From: Elymus sibiricus
Taxonomy: Eukaryota; Streptophyta; Magnoliopsida; Poales; Poaceae
Direction: 5' to 3'
Length of the DNA: 64,000 nucleotides
Assembly (NCBI GenBank): GCA_039707655.1
Contig: CM077664.1
Coordinates: 203,264,695-203,328,694, forward strand
Shown in pieces: positions 10,501-22,979 of the stretch (position 1 is the stretch's first letter; the number at the start of each line of letters is the position of its first letter). The notes under the pieces were generated by a model, which saw only the letters and a list, made by a program, of their open reading frames with translations, made no database searches and was not told the origin of the DNA. Position numbers and translations under genes: made by a program.

Positions 10501-12028
10501 AACCTATGCTTTATGAAGAGCTTCGCAAATTGAACCTTCACATTGTTCCTCAGGGTTATCTCAATACCCTGGAGGTTGAGCCAGACCTCGAGCGCAACAT
10601 CAAGACCAGACAAAAATATGATTCTGAAGTCGAGAAGATTAAGAACTTCCTCTCCAAGGGTAATCCTTCATTCTACCATGTTGGTGAGGATGGTGCCTTG
10701 TTCTTCAAAGGCCGCCTAGTGGTCCCCAGAAGGCACAATCTGGACTCCCGTTCGGATGTCATGAAAGAAGCACATGACACGCCTTTGTCTATTCACCCTG
10801 ATAGTACCAAAATGTACCAAGACATTCGTCAGCGGTACTGGTGGCCCGATATGAAACATGATATCGCTAAATATGTTGCTGAGTGTGACGTTTGCCGTCG
10901 CATCAAAGCAGAACATCAAAGGCCTGCTGGAACTTTGCAACCCCTTGAAATACCTGAGTGGAAATGGGACAAAGTCCAAATGGACTTCATTACTGGTTTT
11001 CCCAGATCGCAGAAGGGTCATGATGCTATCTTTGTCGTCATCGACCGATTCTCAAAGGTTGCTCACTTTCTTCCAGTCAAGGAGACTATCACTGCTAGTC
11101 AGTTAGCAGACTTGTATGTTTCCCGAATTGTGTCACTCCACGGTGTTCCGTTGGAGATCAGTTCAGATCGTGGCAGCCTCTTTACCTCCAGATTTTGGAA
11201 CAGTTTCCAAGAAAACATGGGAACTCATCTGTCCTTTAGCACTGCTTTTCATCCTCAGTCTCAGGGTCAAGTCGAAAGAGTTAATCAAGTGCTTGAAGAT
11301 ATGCTTCGAGCTTGCGTCATCTCATTCGGTAAGAAATGGGAGGAATCTCTTCCGTATGCCGAATTCTCTTACAACAATGGCTATCAAGCTAGTCTGAAGA
11401 TGGCACCGTTTGAAGTTCTCTATGGACGTAAGTGTCGAACCCCTCTGAATTGGTCAGAAACTGGGGAACGTTCACTCGTTGGACCGGACATTATTCAGCA
11501 AGCTGAAGAACAAGTCCGCATTGTCCGTGAACATTTGAAAGCTGCTCAGTCTCGTCAGAAGAGCAACTATGACCGAAAGCACAAGGTAATGGTCTATCAG
11601 CCTGGTGAGCAAGCTTACCTTCGTGTCACTCCGATGAAGGGCACTCATCGGTTCGGAATCAAGGGCAAGTTAGCTCCTCGCTACATTGGCCCGTTCCGCA
11701 TTCTCACTCGTCGAGGAGAAGTGGCATATCAATTGAATTGCCGCCAAACCTTTCTCAAGTGCACGATGTCTTCCATGTATCGCAACTCCGTCGCTGCTTT
11801 AAGGATCCCATCCGAGCTGTGGATCATGAAGTGCTTGAATTGCGAGAAGATCTGTCTTATCCAGAGTATCCGATCCGCGTTCTTGATCAAACTGAACGTC
11901 GGACTCGTCAGAAGTCGATCAAGTTCCTCAAGGTTCAGTGGTTGAATCATTCTGAGGATGAAGCCACTTGGGAACGCGAGGACCGTCTTCGTGATGAATA
12001 CCCTGCTTTCTTTCAGCCTACCTCTTAA
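7587..12028 (+). pseudogene. gypsy gag-pol polyprotein with chromodomain (two lesions)
   Basis: The start is taken at ATG 7587 (MVRPGARGRGRGRAL), which shares its frame with the main ORF. An in-frame TAG at 7728-7730 (FPH*NNQNQ) interrupts it. From 7731 about 1400 codons are open: gag core ([12 protein letters not shown]), CCHC knuckle [14 protein letters not shown] near 8490, protease DSGASHSF near 8736, reverse transcriptase with YLDDILIF near 9687, RNase H ([14 protein letters not shown]), and integrase with zinc-binding HHCC region, [20 protein letters not shown] and QGQVERVNQ. Near 11733 one base is missing, and the frame shifts. The chromodomain ([10 protein letters not shown] ... [17 protein letters not shown]) then ends at 12028 in another frame. 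All catalytic residues I can check are present. The TAG is consistent with C-to-T change of a CAG codon. Confidence 0.93.
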
Positions 12029-12051
12029 TTCTCGGGACGAGAATTCTTGTT

Positions 12052-12064
12052 AGAGGAGGAGAAT
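12052..12064 (+). other. Polypurine tract of the Tekay-type element
   Basis: AGAGGAGGAGAAT lies immediately before the 3' LTR start and would prime plus-strand synthesis. Confidence 0.88.
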
Positions 12065-15000
12065 TGTAACACCCCATGTAATTAGGCTACAGTGATCACC
12101 TTTTTATAGTGCCAAGTCATCATGATTAACTATGCTTGATCATCATTGCATCATATCTCATTTCAAATTCCAATTCAAATTGTAATTCAAATTCAAAGTG
12201 AAAATAAAAGTTGTTCAAATTGAAAACTAAATTGTTCATTAAATTGCAAATAATTCATAACTAATTATGTTCAGGAAAACAACATCACTAAAAATGTCTA
12301 AGCGACTCTATCAACCCAAAACAGTAGCAAACAGCAACATTTTAATACATTTTATTTAATCCAATTTACAAATGAAATTATATTTTGCCCAAACCAATTT
12401 CTGATGGTAGAGCATATTTCACTGTAATATTTGGACTAGGCCACATATTTTACAAAAGTCAGTTAGTAGTCTAACAATTTGCAAAACAGAGTGAATAAAA
12501 GAAATAGAAAAAGAAAAAGGAAAAGACTTACCGTTTACTGTACCTATGGGCCGCGAGTGCACAGTGTAGCGCGGCCCGGCCCAGCCGAGTCGTCGTCCTC
12601 CTCGGCAGCTGTCGCCTGCGCGCGCGTCCGAACGCCGATGCGCCACGCGCCGTTCATCTGCCGGCTCCCCCGTGCGGTTAAAGCCGTCCCTGATCGCCTC
12701 TCGTTCTCCCCCGAACCCTAGTCCCTCCCACTCGCCCGAACGCGCCTCGCTCCCTCTCGTTCCCCACCTCACCCGAGACGCCGTCGTCGACCACCGTTCG
12801 ATCCCGCGCCCACCGTCACCGTTCGGCCTCGCCGAGATGTCGAGAAGCTCCGCCGCCCTCCGCTGCGTCGCCTGAGCCCAGCCACTTGAGACGACTGGCT
12901 CGGCATTGGGCGAATCGAGCTCATCCCCGACCTCGGCCACCTCTTCTTCTCCGGCGATCTCCGGCGATTCCCTGCGCTACTAAGCTATCACCGGCTTTCC
13001 ATAGCCCCCCGGTGAGCCTACACATCTCTCCCCTCTCTCTCGCGCGCATCCTCTTCACCGTAGCCACCGCGTTGGAGATGCCCGATCGCGCCGCCGCCTG
13101 TCCTCGTCGCCGACGAGGCTCCGGTGACCAAATGGTCACGGGCTTGTGCCCATCTTGCTCGCGCGCGCACGTAGACCTCGCCTCGCTGTCTAGATCGTCC
13201 GAACGCACGCCGTATCGCCGTGCCCGACCACCGCCCGAAACCACCGCCGCCGACGTGCTCGCCGCCGTCGCTACACCGCGTCCCCGGCCATGCCACCGCT
13301 GCCATCCGATGCGGCCCACCTCCAGCTCTCGAACGCGCCCAAGAACGCCCAAAACCGTGCACCGTAGGAGAATCCCGGGCTCGTCGGAGTAGAACCGCCG
13401 CGGGAGGCTCGCCGGAGCGCTCTCCATCCGGCGTCCGACGTGGCGCCGTGGGTCTCGCCTCCCTACCACTGACCACGGGCCCCACTGGGCCCTTTTGACC
13501 GGGTCAATGCTGACGTGGCCGGCCCCGTGTCTATGACATGTGGGTTCCGCCGAATTAAAACATATTTAAATAAATAGAAATCTGTTAATTAATTAGTTAA
13601 TTAATTAAAACACTAATCTCTCACTCACCAGTAGGCCCCACCCCTAATTAACCTAATTTAGTTAAGTTTAATCCCTAATTAGCCTAATGTGAGACTGACA
13701 TGTGGGACCCACTGGACCCACTGTCAGGTTTGACTAGTCCACCGCCACTGTTGACCGCTGACGTCAGCTATGCGTCATGCTGACGTCATCCCACTACTGT
13801 TTCGGATAATGTTGATTTAATTAATTAAAATAATTCCAGAAAAATTTAAAACTTTGAAAAATCATATCTTTTAAACCGTAAGTCAGATGAAAATAATTTA
13901 TATATGTAAAATGATCAGAAAAATATGAAGATTCTGAATATGTGATCAAAATGCCTGTCCAACACTCCTAGCTTGGTGAAAATGGAACATTTTGACTGTT
14001 TTCAATAAATGAATAGTGCTCAACCTTAATAAAATAAATCCAAATAAATTCCTTAATTAACTAAATCTTTTAGTTAGGCAGTAAAACACATCTGCATATC
14101 ATTCTAGGCTTGTCATGCATAGTGATTGCATTTTGCCGTGAAATTTATTGTTTCTTCCCCCCTCCTTCTCTCTCGATAGACGCCGAGACCGACGCCGTTG
14201 CAGCAGAGTTCGACTACACCCCCGACGAGCAGCCTACTAGCGACCAGCCACTCTCAGCAGAGCTTCCAGGCAAGCAATCCCCCCTTGACGCATGCCATTG
14301 TCTCCTATTCTTTCTCCCTCCTGCTTGCACTAGAAATTGCCGCTGCCATGCTTTAACCTATTCTGATGCATAGCCTGATTTTGTCGCCTGCTACTGATAC
14401 ATTACCTGTTATCCCATGCTGCCTAGTTAGCTATGCTGCTGTTCCATCTTTGGCCCTCTGCCTTGTCCGTATGCCATGCTTGTTATCGGGCCGTGATCAC
14501 TCTGGGTGTGATCGCGGAAATGTTTTACATTACTGCACTGATTAAACTGTTAAAGTCGGGCTGGCCCCAAGGGTGCCCACGAGTGAATATCATTAAAGAC
14601 GGGTCGGCTCCAAGAGCACCCGTGCGTCATGTTTTACCAAGTCGGAGCGACAGAAACTCTGTTCGTCTCTGCGAGTTACTAAATACGCCTAACGGAACTG
14701 GGTATTTGATCTGAGTGGATCGTCGTGCCCTATACGCACTACAACCACGTGGGATAATGGTTTAATGGGGCCCTCTACGTCGTATGTATCAGCCGAAAGC
14801 TCTTCAGACGTCACAGCTCAGAGATGCGGGCTGATTGTTGGGGTTGGGCTGGTTACGTCACTGGTGTATTCAGTGTCGCGCCTGCTCCCCGGCCAGTCTC
14901 GCAACGTGCAGGAGTGCAAAGGGCGATGTGCCCAAGACCCCTTCGCACTTAGGATTTAGACCGGCGTGTTGACCTCTTTGCTGAGCCTAGGTAGGACTGC

Positions 15001-15896
15001 GTCGTGTCGATCACCCGAGGCCGGGTATTACCCAGCCAGTGTGTCCGGCCAGAGGTAATCGAGCGTGTTGGGTAACAGTAGTGCACCACTGCAGGGAAGT
15101 TATCTATTCGAATAGCCGTGTCCATGGTAACAGGACGCTCAGAGTTGTATCCGGATCTATGACAACTACAAACTGATGATGATACATATTAAACTGTTAC
15201 TACTGCTCTCGGGATCGCTTTCTCGCAGGATAGTCGAGAAAGGATCTCAAGGAGTTGCTACCATACAACCACTATGATATGCTACTATATTCTACTCTCT
15301 CCTGATGCTGCAAGATTGCTTCAAGATGCTAGTCTTCGATAGGCTAGGCTTCTCCCCGTCTATTCTGGCATTCTGCAGTTTAGTCCAAAGATATAGCCCC
15401 ATTCCTTTGATACCAATGCAGAACTAGCATAGTTCTGATGTCAGTCTTGCGAGTACTTTGGATGAGTACTCACAGTTGCTCTGCTATTCTTTTTCCCCCA
15501 TATTCATTTGATGATACATCAGACGACGGAGCCCAGGAGCCAGATGCCACCGCAGGAGCTTACTACCAGGAGGGTCCCGACGGCACTTACTACTGGATCG
15601 AGCCAGCCGACCAGGAGTAGTTAGGAGGCCCTAGGCAGGAGGCCTTCACCTTTCGATCTGTATCGCTGTTTGTGCTAGCCTTCTTAAGGCACCCTTGACT
15701 AACTATGTCTGTACTCAGATATCATTTGTGTGTATGACTTATGTATTCGGGTCCTCACGACCCCGGGTTTGTAATATGGTGATTTATGTTTAATTCGAGT
15801 TTAGAGTTGTGTTGTGATATCTTCCCGTGAGTCCCTGTGCTTGATCGTGCACGTTTGCGTGTATGATTAGTGCACGATTAAGTCGGGGGCGTCACA
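12065..15896 (+). repeat. 3' LTR of the Tekay-type element (3832 bp)
   Basis: It is nearly collinear with 2398-6205. Visible differences include a 12-bp extra segment near 13226 (a GAAACCACCGCC-type duplication), extra TTAATTAAT units near 13585, and scattered substitutions. It ends GTCACA before the aatat duplication. Confidence 0.95.
14180..15620 (+). other. Second copy of the LTR split acidic ORF (3' LTR)
   Basis: Segments 14180-14269 and 15523-15620 correspond to 4489-4578 and 5832-5929. Lengths, splice-like borders (cgatag|AC, CCAG|gcaagc, catcag|AC) and frame are kept. One codon differs (TDD becomes TSD). Segment B has the same peptide, ending YYWIEPADQE. Confidence 0.45.
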
Positions 15897-15901
15897 AATA
15901 T
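15897..15901. repeat. Right target-site duplication (aatat) of the gypsy element
   Basis: A direct repeat of 2393-2397 that follows the LTR terminus exactly. Confidence 0.9.
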
Positions 15902-18433
15902 GGACCAAGCTATCAAAGACCAGTCGTGCCTCCTGGTCCACCATCATCGACAGCCCTTGCCAAGGTCGCATGGGGTCAGTGCGTCTCAGCCATTCCCAGC
16001 GCACTCTGAATGCGAGAGATTGCAACTTCAGGTTTTTCACCCCAAGACCTCCAGAACAAATGGGCCTGCATATTGATTTCCAGGCGACGAGACATTGGCC
16101 GCCATTAGTTCGATCTTTGCCAGCCCAGAAAAAGCTCCTCATCCAAGTGTCCATATCCTCATAAGCCCATGCTGGCGCGTCCATGACAAGGAGGTGGTGT
16201 ACTGGCCTGGCGGCAATGACTGACTTGACGAGAATCAGTCTGCCAGGTCGCTGAATGAGGCCCCTTTGCCATGCAGGTATGTATTGCCTGACTTGATCTA
16301 GCATTGGCCACCATTGGGCCTTGGTAAGCTGCTTGATGGCCAGTTATAGGCCCAAGTACCGACAGGGGAACTGGCCAATTGAACACTCCAGCAGGCTAAT
16401 CACCCTATCATGGTCATCTGGACTCCCTCTGATCAGAACTGCAGAAGACTTCGTATAGTTGACCCGCAGCCCTGATGCATGTCCAAACACATCTAGCGCA
16501 CACCTGACGAAGTTGAGGTCTGAAGTGGTGGGGCGGATGAACAGAGCGACGTCGTCCGCATATATTGAAAGCCGCTGCGTGGCCGAGATGCCACTGTACG
16601 TGTTGAGAACTCCTTCCTCCATGGCCTTGCTGACGATCACAGAAAGTGCTTCCATGGCAATAACAAAAAGGAACGGCGAGATAGGATCTCCTTGGCGTGG
16701 TCAATTCTTTTTCCAGGGTTACCATTGACCAAAATCTTCGTGGTAGCAGATTGCAGTAAGATCGCAACCCATCGAAGCCAATTACTTCCAAATCCCTTGG
16801 CCCGGAGGACCTCGAAAAGGATGGCCCATGAGAGGGAATCAAAAGCCCGTGCAATGTCTAACTTCAGGAAAACACCAGGGGTCTTTCTCGCGTGTATCTT
16901 TCGAGCTACTTGCCGCACAAGCAGGAAGTTGTCGTGTAAGTTCCGCCCGCGGATGAACGCCGATTGATTCACTCCCACAATGTCAGGCATGCGTCTCCGC
17001 ACTCTGTTGGCTAGGATCTTAGCAGCAAGTTTTGACACGCTGTGTGGAAGGCTGATGGGGCGGTAATCGCCAACAACCTCCGCATCCATCTTCTTCGGGA
17101 TGAGCACGATAAGTGCTCTGTTAAGATTGGCGAAGCCTCGGCCGTCTCCCACATAAAACTTGAGGAGTGCTGCCATGACGTCGTTCTTAATGGTGTGCCA
17201 TGGGTGCTGATAGAAGGAGCCGGTAAATCCGTCGGGCCCCGGGGCTCGGTCGGGAGGCATCTCCTTGATCACTGTCCAAGCTTCCTCCATCGTGAATATA
17301 GCGTCCAGCTCCTGAAGGTCTAGGGCCTCCATCCCAAGGTACTCAAGATCAATTGTGCGAGGTCGCACTATCGCGGTACCAATCAGGTTGTGGTAAGCTC
17401 AGAAGAAAACCTCCTCCTTCCTTTCCTGGTCTGTGACTATTACATCCCTGTGTTTGATGTGTGGGATAAAGTTCTTGGCTCTTCGATCGTTTGCCACCGC
17501 TTGAATTTTGTGTGTGTTCGCGTCTCCTTCCTTAAGCCATCGAAAGCGAGATCGTTGCCGCTCAATAGTACGCTCAAGTGATGCCAAGCCTAACACCAAG
17601 AGTTTAAGAGTGCGACGCAACCAAATTTCCAGCTCTGAGAGGCTCCTATCCTCTTGCGCCTTCTCCAACCTGTAGATAACAAGGGAGGCCACCGCGATTT
17701 GCAACTTAATATTACCGGTTTTGCACTATCCCCAGGATTGTAAGGCCGCTGCTGTGTTACGCAATAGAGCATCCAGTCGTTTGTAGGGGTCGACAATCGC
17801 AGGGTCACAAACCCAAGCATCTCGCACCGCCTGTTCGAAGCCGTCCAGTTTGATCCAATAGTTTTCAAAGCGAAAGCGCTTTTTGACCCCGACCGAGGTG
17901 CTAGTAGTCAGGTGCAGGGGGGCGTGATCCGAGATGCCAGTCGACAAAGCTTGGAGCAGGCTACCGCTATGCGCTAGGTCCCAATCCACCGAGACGAGCA
18001 CCCTATCAATCTTCGTCAGAGTAGGCACCTCCCTTTCGTTTGACCAGGTGAATCGCCGGCCGTGCATGTAGAGCTCCTTGAGTTCATTGTTGTCCACAAA
18101 AGATCTAAATTTGTTCATCATGTTGCGATTTAGGTTCGTGTTATTCTTCTCGGAAGCGCGGAGAATCATGTTAAAGTCTCCTATAACCATCCATGGCCCA
18201 TGGCAACTAGCTCTTCTCGTGCAAAGGTCATCAAGGAACTTAGTTTTGAGGTCGTCTCCTTGCGGCCCATAAACCACCGTCATCCACCGGTCCGTACCAA
18301 ATTTTGGGTGCACCAGTCCCATGAGGAAATTATCGTCCGTCTGCACCATGTCCCATGCAATGAGGATGCCACAAATGACAATGAAGGTGTTGGCTTGATG
18401 CTCACTTGCTTGTATTTTGTTTACAGATATCAT
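15897..18433 (-). pseudogene. LINE ORF2, endonuclease and reverse transcriptase part
   Basis: In element order: a partial apurinic-type endonuclease (18433-17726) with GDFN and SDHAPL catalytic-site motifs; a linker; and reverse transcriptase with GPDGFTGSFY, LIPKK, DYRPISL, NQSAFIRGR and LKLDIARAFDSL. The YADD catalytic motif follows in SIYADDVALFIRP near 16560, and then the thumb/connection region. Visible lesions are an in-frame TAG at 17726, TGA at 17399, a small indel near 16690 (before GDPISPFLF in the other frame) and TAA at 16344. The N-terminal endonuclease half is absent. The fragment ends at the gypsy insertion site and continues at 2392. Confidence 0.85.
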
Positions 18434-19890
18434 TTTTTTCGAAGGATAAATTTAATATTTTTAGTTTATGTTTTTTTGCGGGGGATTTTTAGTTTATATT
18501 GATCCGCGGACAGATCAATCATCTCAAGAAAAGTATATTTTGGTGGAAGGGTTTCAATAATTGGTTAGTTAGCATATTCGACCAATCATTGAAGAAGTCG
18601 TAAGAGTAGTTGTAATGCGTGGTGCATATTTTACCGCTTAGGGGTATCTATCTTCTTCGTATAGTTTACAAGTGCACCCCATCTTTGACATAGTTGTCTC
18701 TTCTATATATTATCTAAAACTGTATAATTATCCATGCGTTGGAACGGATTATAAATAAATATTATAGTAATATGTTAGCCGGTAATTTACCTGTCCGTAT
18801 TAATATTTATTTGCGGGAACATATTAATATGATTGTGTAAATAAGTATTTATCAAGTTATGCCCATGATTTACCACCTAAGCTAGAAGTTTGGTTTTGGC
18901 CTCCTTATAGCTTAGTAGGCTAGGTCATGCATGGTACTAAATGATGAAATTGATGCAAAAAAGTAAATAAATTACGGTAATACATGGAACTGAAGCAAAA
19001 GGTAAGTAAATTAAGATAGAATTGGTGCAGAAAATAACTAAATTAAGATGGTTGATTAGCGTGCGGTGAATGTGCAGACAAAGGCGTGATGAGATAACAA
19101 AACGGCTGGACGACCCCCCCCCCCCCCCGCCCGCGTGCGCGATGGAGGGACGGGGAGGGGAAGGGGGAATCGGTTGAGGAGGAATTCTGCCGGCAGGAAA
19201 AGGAACCTTAAGTATGTTTTAACTAGAAGAAAAACAAGATCTTCTGATTATACTTATCTCTTCTATGTAGTATTATTTAAAACTAGATAATTACCCGTAC
19301 GTTGCAATAGGTTATAAATATTTTAGTAAGTTAGTGTCAGCGTCACGGAGAACGAGGTCCCCCGGGCCCGCAATGAGATGCCTGATTCGGCGTTGCATCT
19401 GCCCGAAGCTAGGGAAGCCCCTAGAAGACCCTCGTAAAGGAAGAGATCAGGATCCCCGAGCACCCTTTCCTTTCGTCCAGAAGAAAATTTCAAGCCCCCC
19501 CATGCATTTGCCCCCTAGCGTAGCCCCCTTTCTGGTGATCCCTCCAGCATAAAGCAAAGCATCCAACAAAAATTCTACACCCCCCTCATGGGGGCGTGAT
19601 GACGATGAAGCTGACTGACCCATACTGGGGCCGGTGGCGTGAGTTGTTGCGTGTCAAGCGTGATGCATGCCACGACACCCAACAGTCTTCGGTCATAGCG
19701 CGGGGTGGCACACTCGTGCCCCGTCGGCGTCAGAAGTAGGGTTGTTAGCGGGGTGAAGCTCTTCGTGATGTCATCTATGGTCCTGGCGAATTCTTAGCAT
19801 GGGTCACAAGAGGGATTGTGTGGTTTCCCCTAGTGGTCTATAAGGGGGGTTACACTTGTCTCTAGAGCAAGAACTAGCACACATGACTTA
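18434..19890. other. AT-rich spacer and unidentified sequence
   Basis: No gene is recognised. It contains AT-rich DNA, a C homopolymer run near 19116, two related 55-bp segments (near 18706 and 19268), and a GC-richer stretch at 19330-19880 whose short ORFs match nothing I know. Confidence 0.4.
18706..19330 (-). repeat. Pair of diverged repeats, possible Helitron 3' ends
   Basis: Segments near 18706-18770 and 19268-19330 share TATT-TAAAACT, TAATTA-CC-GT-CGTTG and GGTTATAAAT. Read on the minus strand, the second ends ACGTACGGGTAATTATCTAG followed by T. That fits a grass Helitron 3' terminus (a degenerate CCCGTGCGTTGCAACGGG-type hairpin, then CTAG|T). In the first copy the CTAG is altered. No helicase or 5' TC end was found, so this is tentative. 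Confidence 0.3.
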
Positions 19891-21345
19891 GGGTGTTACA
19901 CCTTGATGGCCTGCAATACACACAAGGTAGCATAGCACCTTCGTGTAAGTATCCCAATAGTTATCGTTCCCAAGGAAGAGCAGAGTAGAGGATTGTGAGT
20001 GGCGTTTCGGTTGCACACAAGTTGTCACCATAACTGTCTGAAAATCTGCAGATGGTTTTGCTGTTCTGTGAAACAAATACACCAGAGTCATGAAAGAGTT
20101 GATAGTTGCAGCGAGAATAATAAAGAGCTTCAAAGTAAATAACATAAAGTAAAGCGACTGAAAGTAAAAGGTTGTTGTCTGCAATATAGAGGTTAGGTGC
20201 GGAGAAACTTTGGATCATGGTGTACATCAAGTGTGCCAGTTCGACGGTTATACCAGTTACCATGTATTGTGATTCTAGTGCATAGATTGTTTGTTTGGTA
20301 GGTGATCACCTTTGAGTGGTTGAAATCCTCCGTGCCAGATTCGTTATCCCCTATAGTCCCACTTTGACGTTGCCATTACATGGTCGTTTCTGCAATTAAG
20401 GTCATAAGACCGAAACAACGCATTAGGTTTCATGGATTACTGTTATCTCATATTTTCTTAGCGCCTCACATATATCAACACCTGCCACTTGGAGGTCATA
20501 GATTCACTAAACAATATGTGTTACCTATGTAGGTCTTCAGATCATGTTGCCTGGGCCCTTAAATTGGACAACACACATTACGTGCATCACCGATAAATAA
20601 TTTACTAAACAATTATAGAACTATAATCACAAATGACGACATATAGAATAGGCACATATAAATCTCATCAATCCCCTACATCTGCCACGCCTAGGGGGCA
20701 TTACTTACGCATGAGGGGGCCTAACCAAATATCTTGGAGATCAAACAAAGGGAAATCATTTCAATAACATCACAAAAAACTGTAATAAATGAATGATTAG
20801 ACAAGTATCGATCTCAAGATGAGTATGAATAGAGTTACAACCCCTAATCTTCCAACTTGGAATTCCTCTCTCTATGGTGGTGTTGCGATGAATGGAAATA
20901 GAGATGGGGGGAAGAGAAGGAACAGAGCTCCAGCGGTTCTTTTCTCTGGATCTCTTCACCCTCTATTCTGGATGTAGTGGCGGCACCTCTCTATCTCTGA
21001 TGATGTCCGTGCCTTCACGAAAGTTGCTTGCATTGATGAAGTGGTGTTGGCGCCGCATGGTACAACTGCTGGTACGAGCGGGAGCGCTCGTACCATGCTG
21101 TCTTGCGCTCTGGATGCTTTGTTAAATTTTCGCCCAAGGGAAAGTTGCTCCAAATGACTTCATTTGACAGGATATTGGTTGGTTTCCTTCCAAATATATA
21201 TGTTCGTGCACATCAACAGTAAAAACAAGTATTCTTCTTTCTCGAAAGATTGGCGTTAGAAAGACGCGAGAAATGTCGAAAACCCTATGAAAACCACATC
21301 AAAACTCTCTAATAAAAGTGACAAAATATCGAGCCATCATACCTC
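19891..21345. mobile_element. Unclassified LTR-like retroelement remnant
   Basis: No coding domain is visible. Low-complexity, A-rich text, short inverted words (such as GGTACGAGCG/CGCTCGTACC near 21072-21096) and similarity in style to Triticeae LTRs suggest an old LTR fragment in minus orientation. Ends are not defined. Confidence 0.3.
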
Positions 21346-22436
21346 TGATACGTCTCAAACATATCAACTTTTCCAACCTCTTTTGCCATTGTTTCCCCCT
21401 CTAATTTTCATGATTTGAGTGAAACTAACCTAGACTGACGTTGTTTTCAGCAGAATTGCCATGGTGTTATTTTTATGCAGAAATAAAAGTGCTCCAAATT
21501 GAATGGGGATTTTGATGAATCTTTTTTGGAAAATAAGAAGACCGGAGGACCGAAGATGGGCCAGAGGGGGTCCACAAGGGCGCCATGTGGCCTGGCACCC
21601 GGTTACCCTCTTGGTTGCATGGGGTGGCTGCGTGGATCCCTCAGGGACTGCCTTACGATGATTCTTCCGCCTATAAATCCCATATTTTGCTTAAAAAATC
21701 ACATTAAATCCCCCACGCGTTTTACGTACGGAGCCACCGCCACCTCTGTTTTTCCTATGGAGATCTGATATGAAGTCTGTTTTGGGCTCCGAAAAGGGGG
21801 ATTCATCGTCGTCATCATCACCAACCCTTCTCTAACAACAATCTCATGACGCTTCCACCCATGTGTGAGTAATTCCCCTATAGGCACACTGAGGTAGATG
21901 GGAATTGGGTGAGAATTATTATGTAATAAATATCAGATTTTGTTAGGGCTTGATCCCCAGTATCCACTATGTTCTGAGATTGATGTTGCTTTGACTTTGC
22001 TATGCTTAATGCTTGACAATAGGGCCCGAGTGCCATGATTTCAGATCCGACCCTTTATGTTTTCATGAATATATTTGTGTTTTGTATCATACCTGCAAGT
22101 TGTGTGCACCTGTTAATGTTCCGAACCCGAGACCCCCAGGTGACAATAATTGGGATATCAACGGGGATGAATTTACCGTGAGGATCACATGTATTCATTG
22201 ATTGTTAATGCTTTGATCTGGTTCTCTATTAAAAGGAGCATCTTAATTGCCCTTATTTTCCATTAGGATCCCATTGAAACGGGAGGGTAGGAAAAAAATG
22301 TTGTGCAAGTTCTTATTGCAAGCATATACAACTACATACAGAATACATGCGTACATATGATTGATGAATTGGTGCTAGTTTGCTATCGCTCTATGTTATG
22401 ACTATTACATAATGAATCTCATCTGAACAAAACTCA
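21346..22436 (+). repeat. LTR of an Athila-type gypsy element
   Basis: It begins TGATACGTCTCAAAC, the usual start of several Triticeae Athila-like LTRs, and ends near CTCA just before a primer-binding site. The right LTR and pol are not seen in the window, so this is a 5' fragment of about 1.6 kb including gag. The exact right edge is approximate. Confidence 0.65.
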
Positions 22437-22448
22437 TTATCTATTTTA

Positions 22449-22466
22449 TGGTGCCGTTGTCGGGGA
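22449..22466 (+). other. Primer-binding site (Asp-tRNA type), two mismatches
   Basis: TGGTGCCGTTGTCGGGGA differs by two C-to-T changes from TGGCGCCGTTGCCGGGGA, seen intact at 34407-34424. Athila-type elements commonly use this aspartate-tRNA primer site. Confidence 0.7.
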
Positions 22467-22559
22467 GCATAGCTCATTATTAAGTTCACTTGGGAGTTAT
22501 TTTTTGCTGCAATGCATCTTTAAATATGGGAAAAATTCAAAGATCCCAAAACCAAGACC

Positions 22560-22979
22560 ATGCCTTCCAAGACAAGGCATCGTACGGACCTACCCACTAG
22601 ATCTACTCTTGATTCACCTACTATTTTGGGTCAACTTGTGACACCACCACCACCACCACATGCTTCACACACTGCTATGTCACATACAATAGGGACTGCT
22701 TCTGCTTCTGATGATACTTATGATGATGCTTCTATTGTGTTTAATGAAACTGTTCCACTTGGATTTTTTTTGGATACTCAAATTGCTAGAGGTAAAGAAC
22801 TTGAAACTACTAATTTTTTTGATGGATCACCTATTACATCTACTTCACCTATTAAAAAAATACCCATTAATCTACCAACTACACCTATTGTGCTTGATGA
22901 AGATTTTAGTAAAGAGTTTATGACTTATGATGTTGAGGGTGGTATTGATGGTTTGATCGAACTAGTTAAGAAAAGTTGA
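22560..22979 (+). pseudogene. N-terminal gag fragment of the Athila-type element
   Basis: 139 residues are open from MPSKTRHRTDLPTR to a stop at 22979. The peptide is low-complexity, rich in Pro, Thr and Ile (LVTPPPPPHASHTAM, ITSTSPIKKIPINLPTTP). Its position 94 bp after the primer-binding site argues for the start of gag. Sequence after about 22979 belongs to another LTR, so gag is cut there. No gag core motif is reached. Confidence 0.5.

Larger units (their letters stand above)
2398..15896 (+). mobile_element. Complete Tekay-type gypsy (chromovirus) retrotransposon
   Basis: A 13.5-kb element with two LTRs of about 3.8 kb, a primer-binding site, an extra ORF, a gag-pol ORF with C-terminal chromodomain, a polypurine tract and a 5-bp target duplication (aatat). 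Domain order is gag, protease, reverse transcriptase, RNase H, integrase, chromodomain, which is that of Ty3/gypsy chromoviruses. The very long LTRs and the chromodomain type suggest the Tekay/Del lineage; the family name is not known to me. Coding lesions are few: two in-frame TAG codons and one frameshift. The element is inserted in the LINE in the opposite orientation. The two LTRs differ by scattered substitutions and a few short indels, so the insertion is not brand new. Confidence 0.95.
1421..18433 (-). mobile_element. LINE (non-LTR retrotransposon), 5'-truncated, split by a gypsy element
   Basis: Read on the minus strand, this element runs from an endonuclease fragment (near 18433) through reverse transcriptase to a zf-RVT C-terminal region. 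It ends with a poly(A) run (T-run at 1421-1429 on the plus strand). A complete LTR retrotransposon occupies 2398-15896, so true LINE sequence is 1421-2397 and 15897-about 18433. The N-terminal part of the endonuclease (the usual WNCRG start) is missing, which indicates 5' truncation as is typical of LINE insertions. Upstream of about 18370 the endonuclease match becomes poor, so the left edge is approximate. I could not find a convincing target-site duplication. Confidence 0.8.

Noticed and set aside
15867..15896. Extension of the LINE reading frame into the gypsy LTR
   Set aside because: The last nine codons come from LTR sequence after the insertion point and are not LINE protein.
1403..18400. 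A target-site duplication for the LINE (TGACAAT near 1414 and near 18389)
   Set aside because: Only seven AT-rich bases match and the LINE 5' edge is uncertain; chance cannot be excluded.
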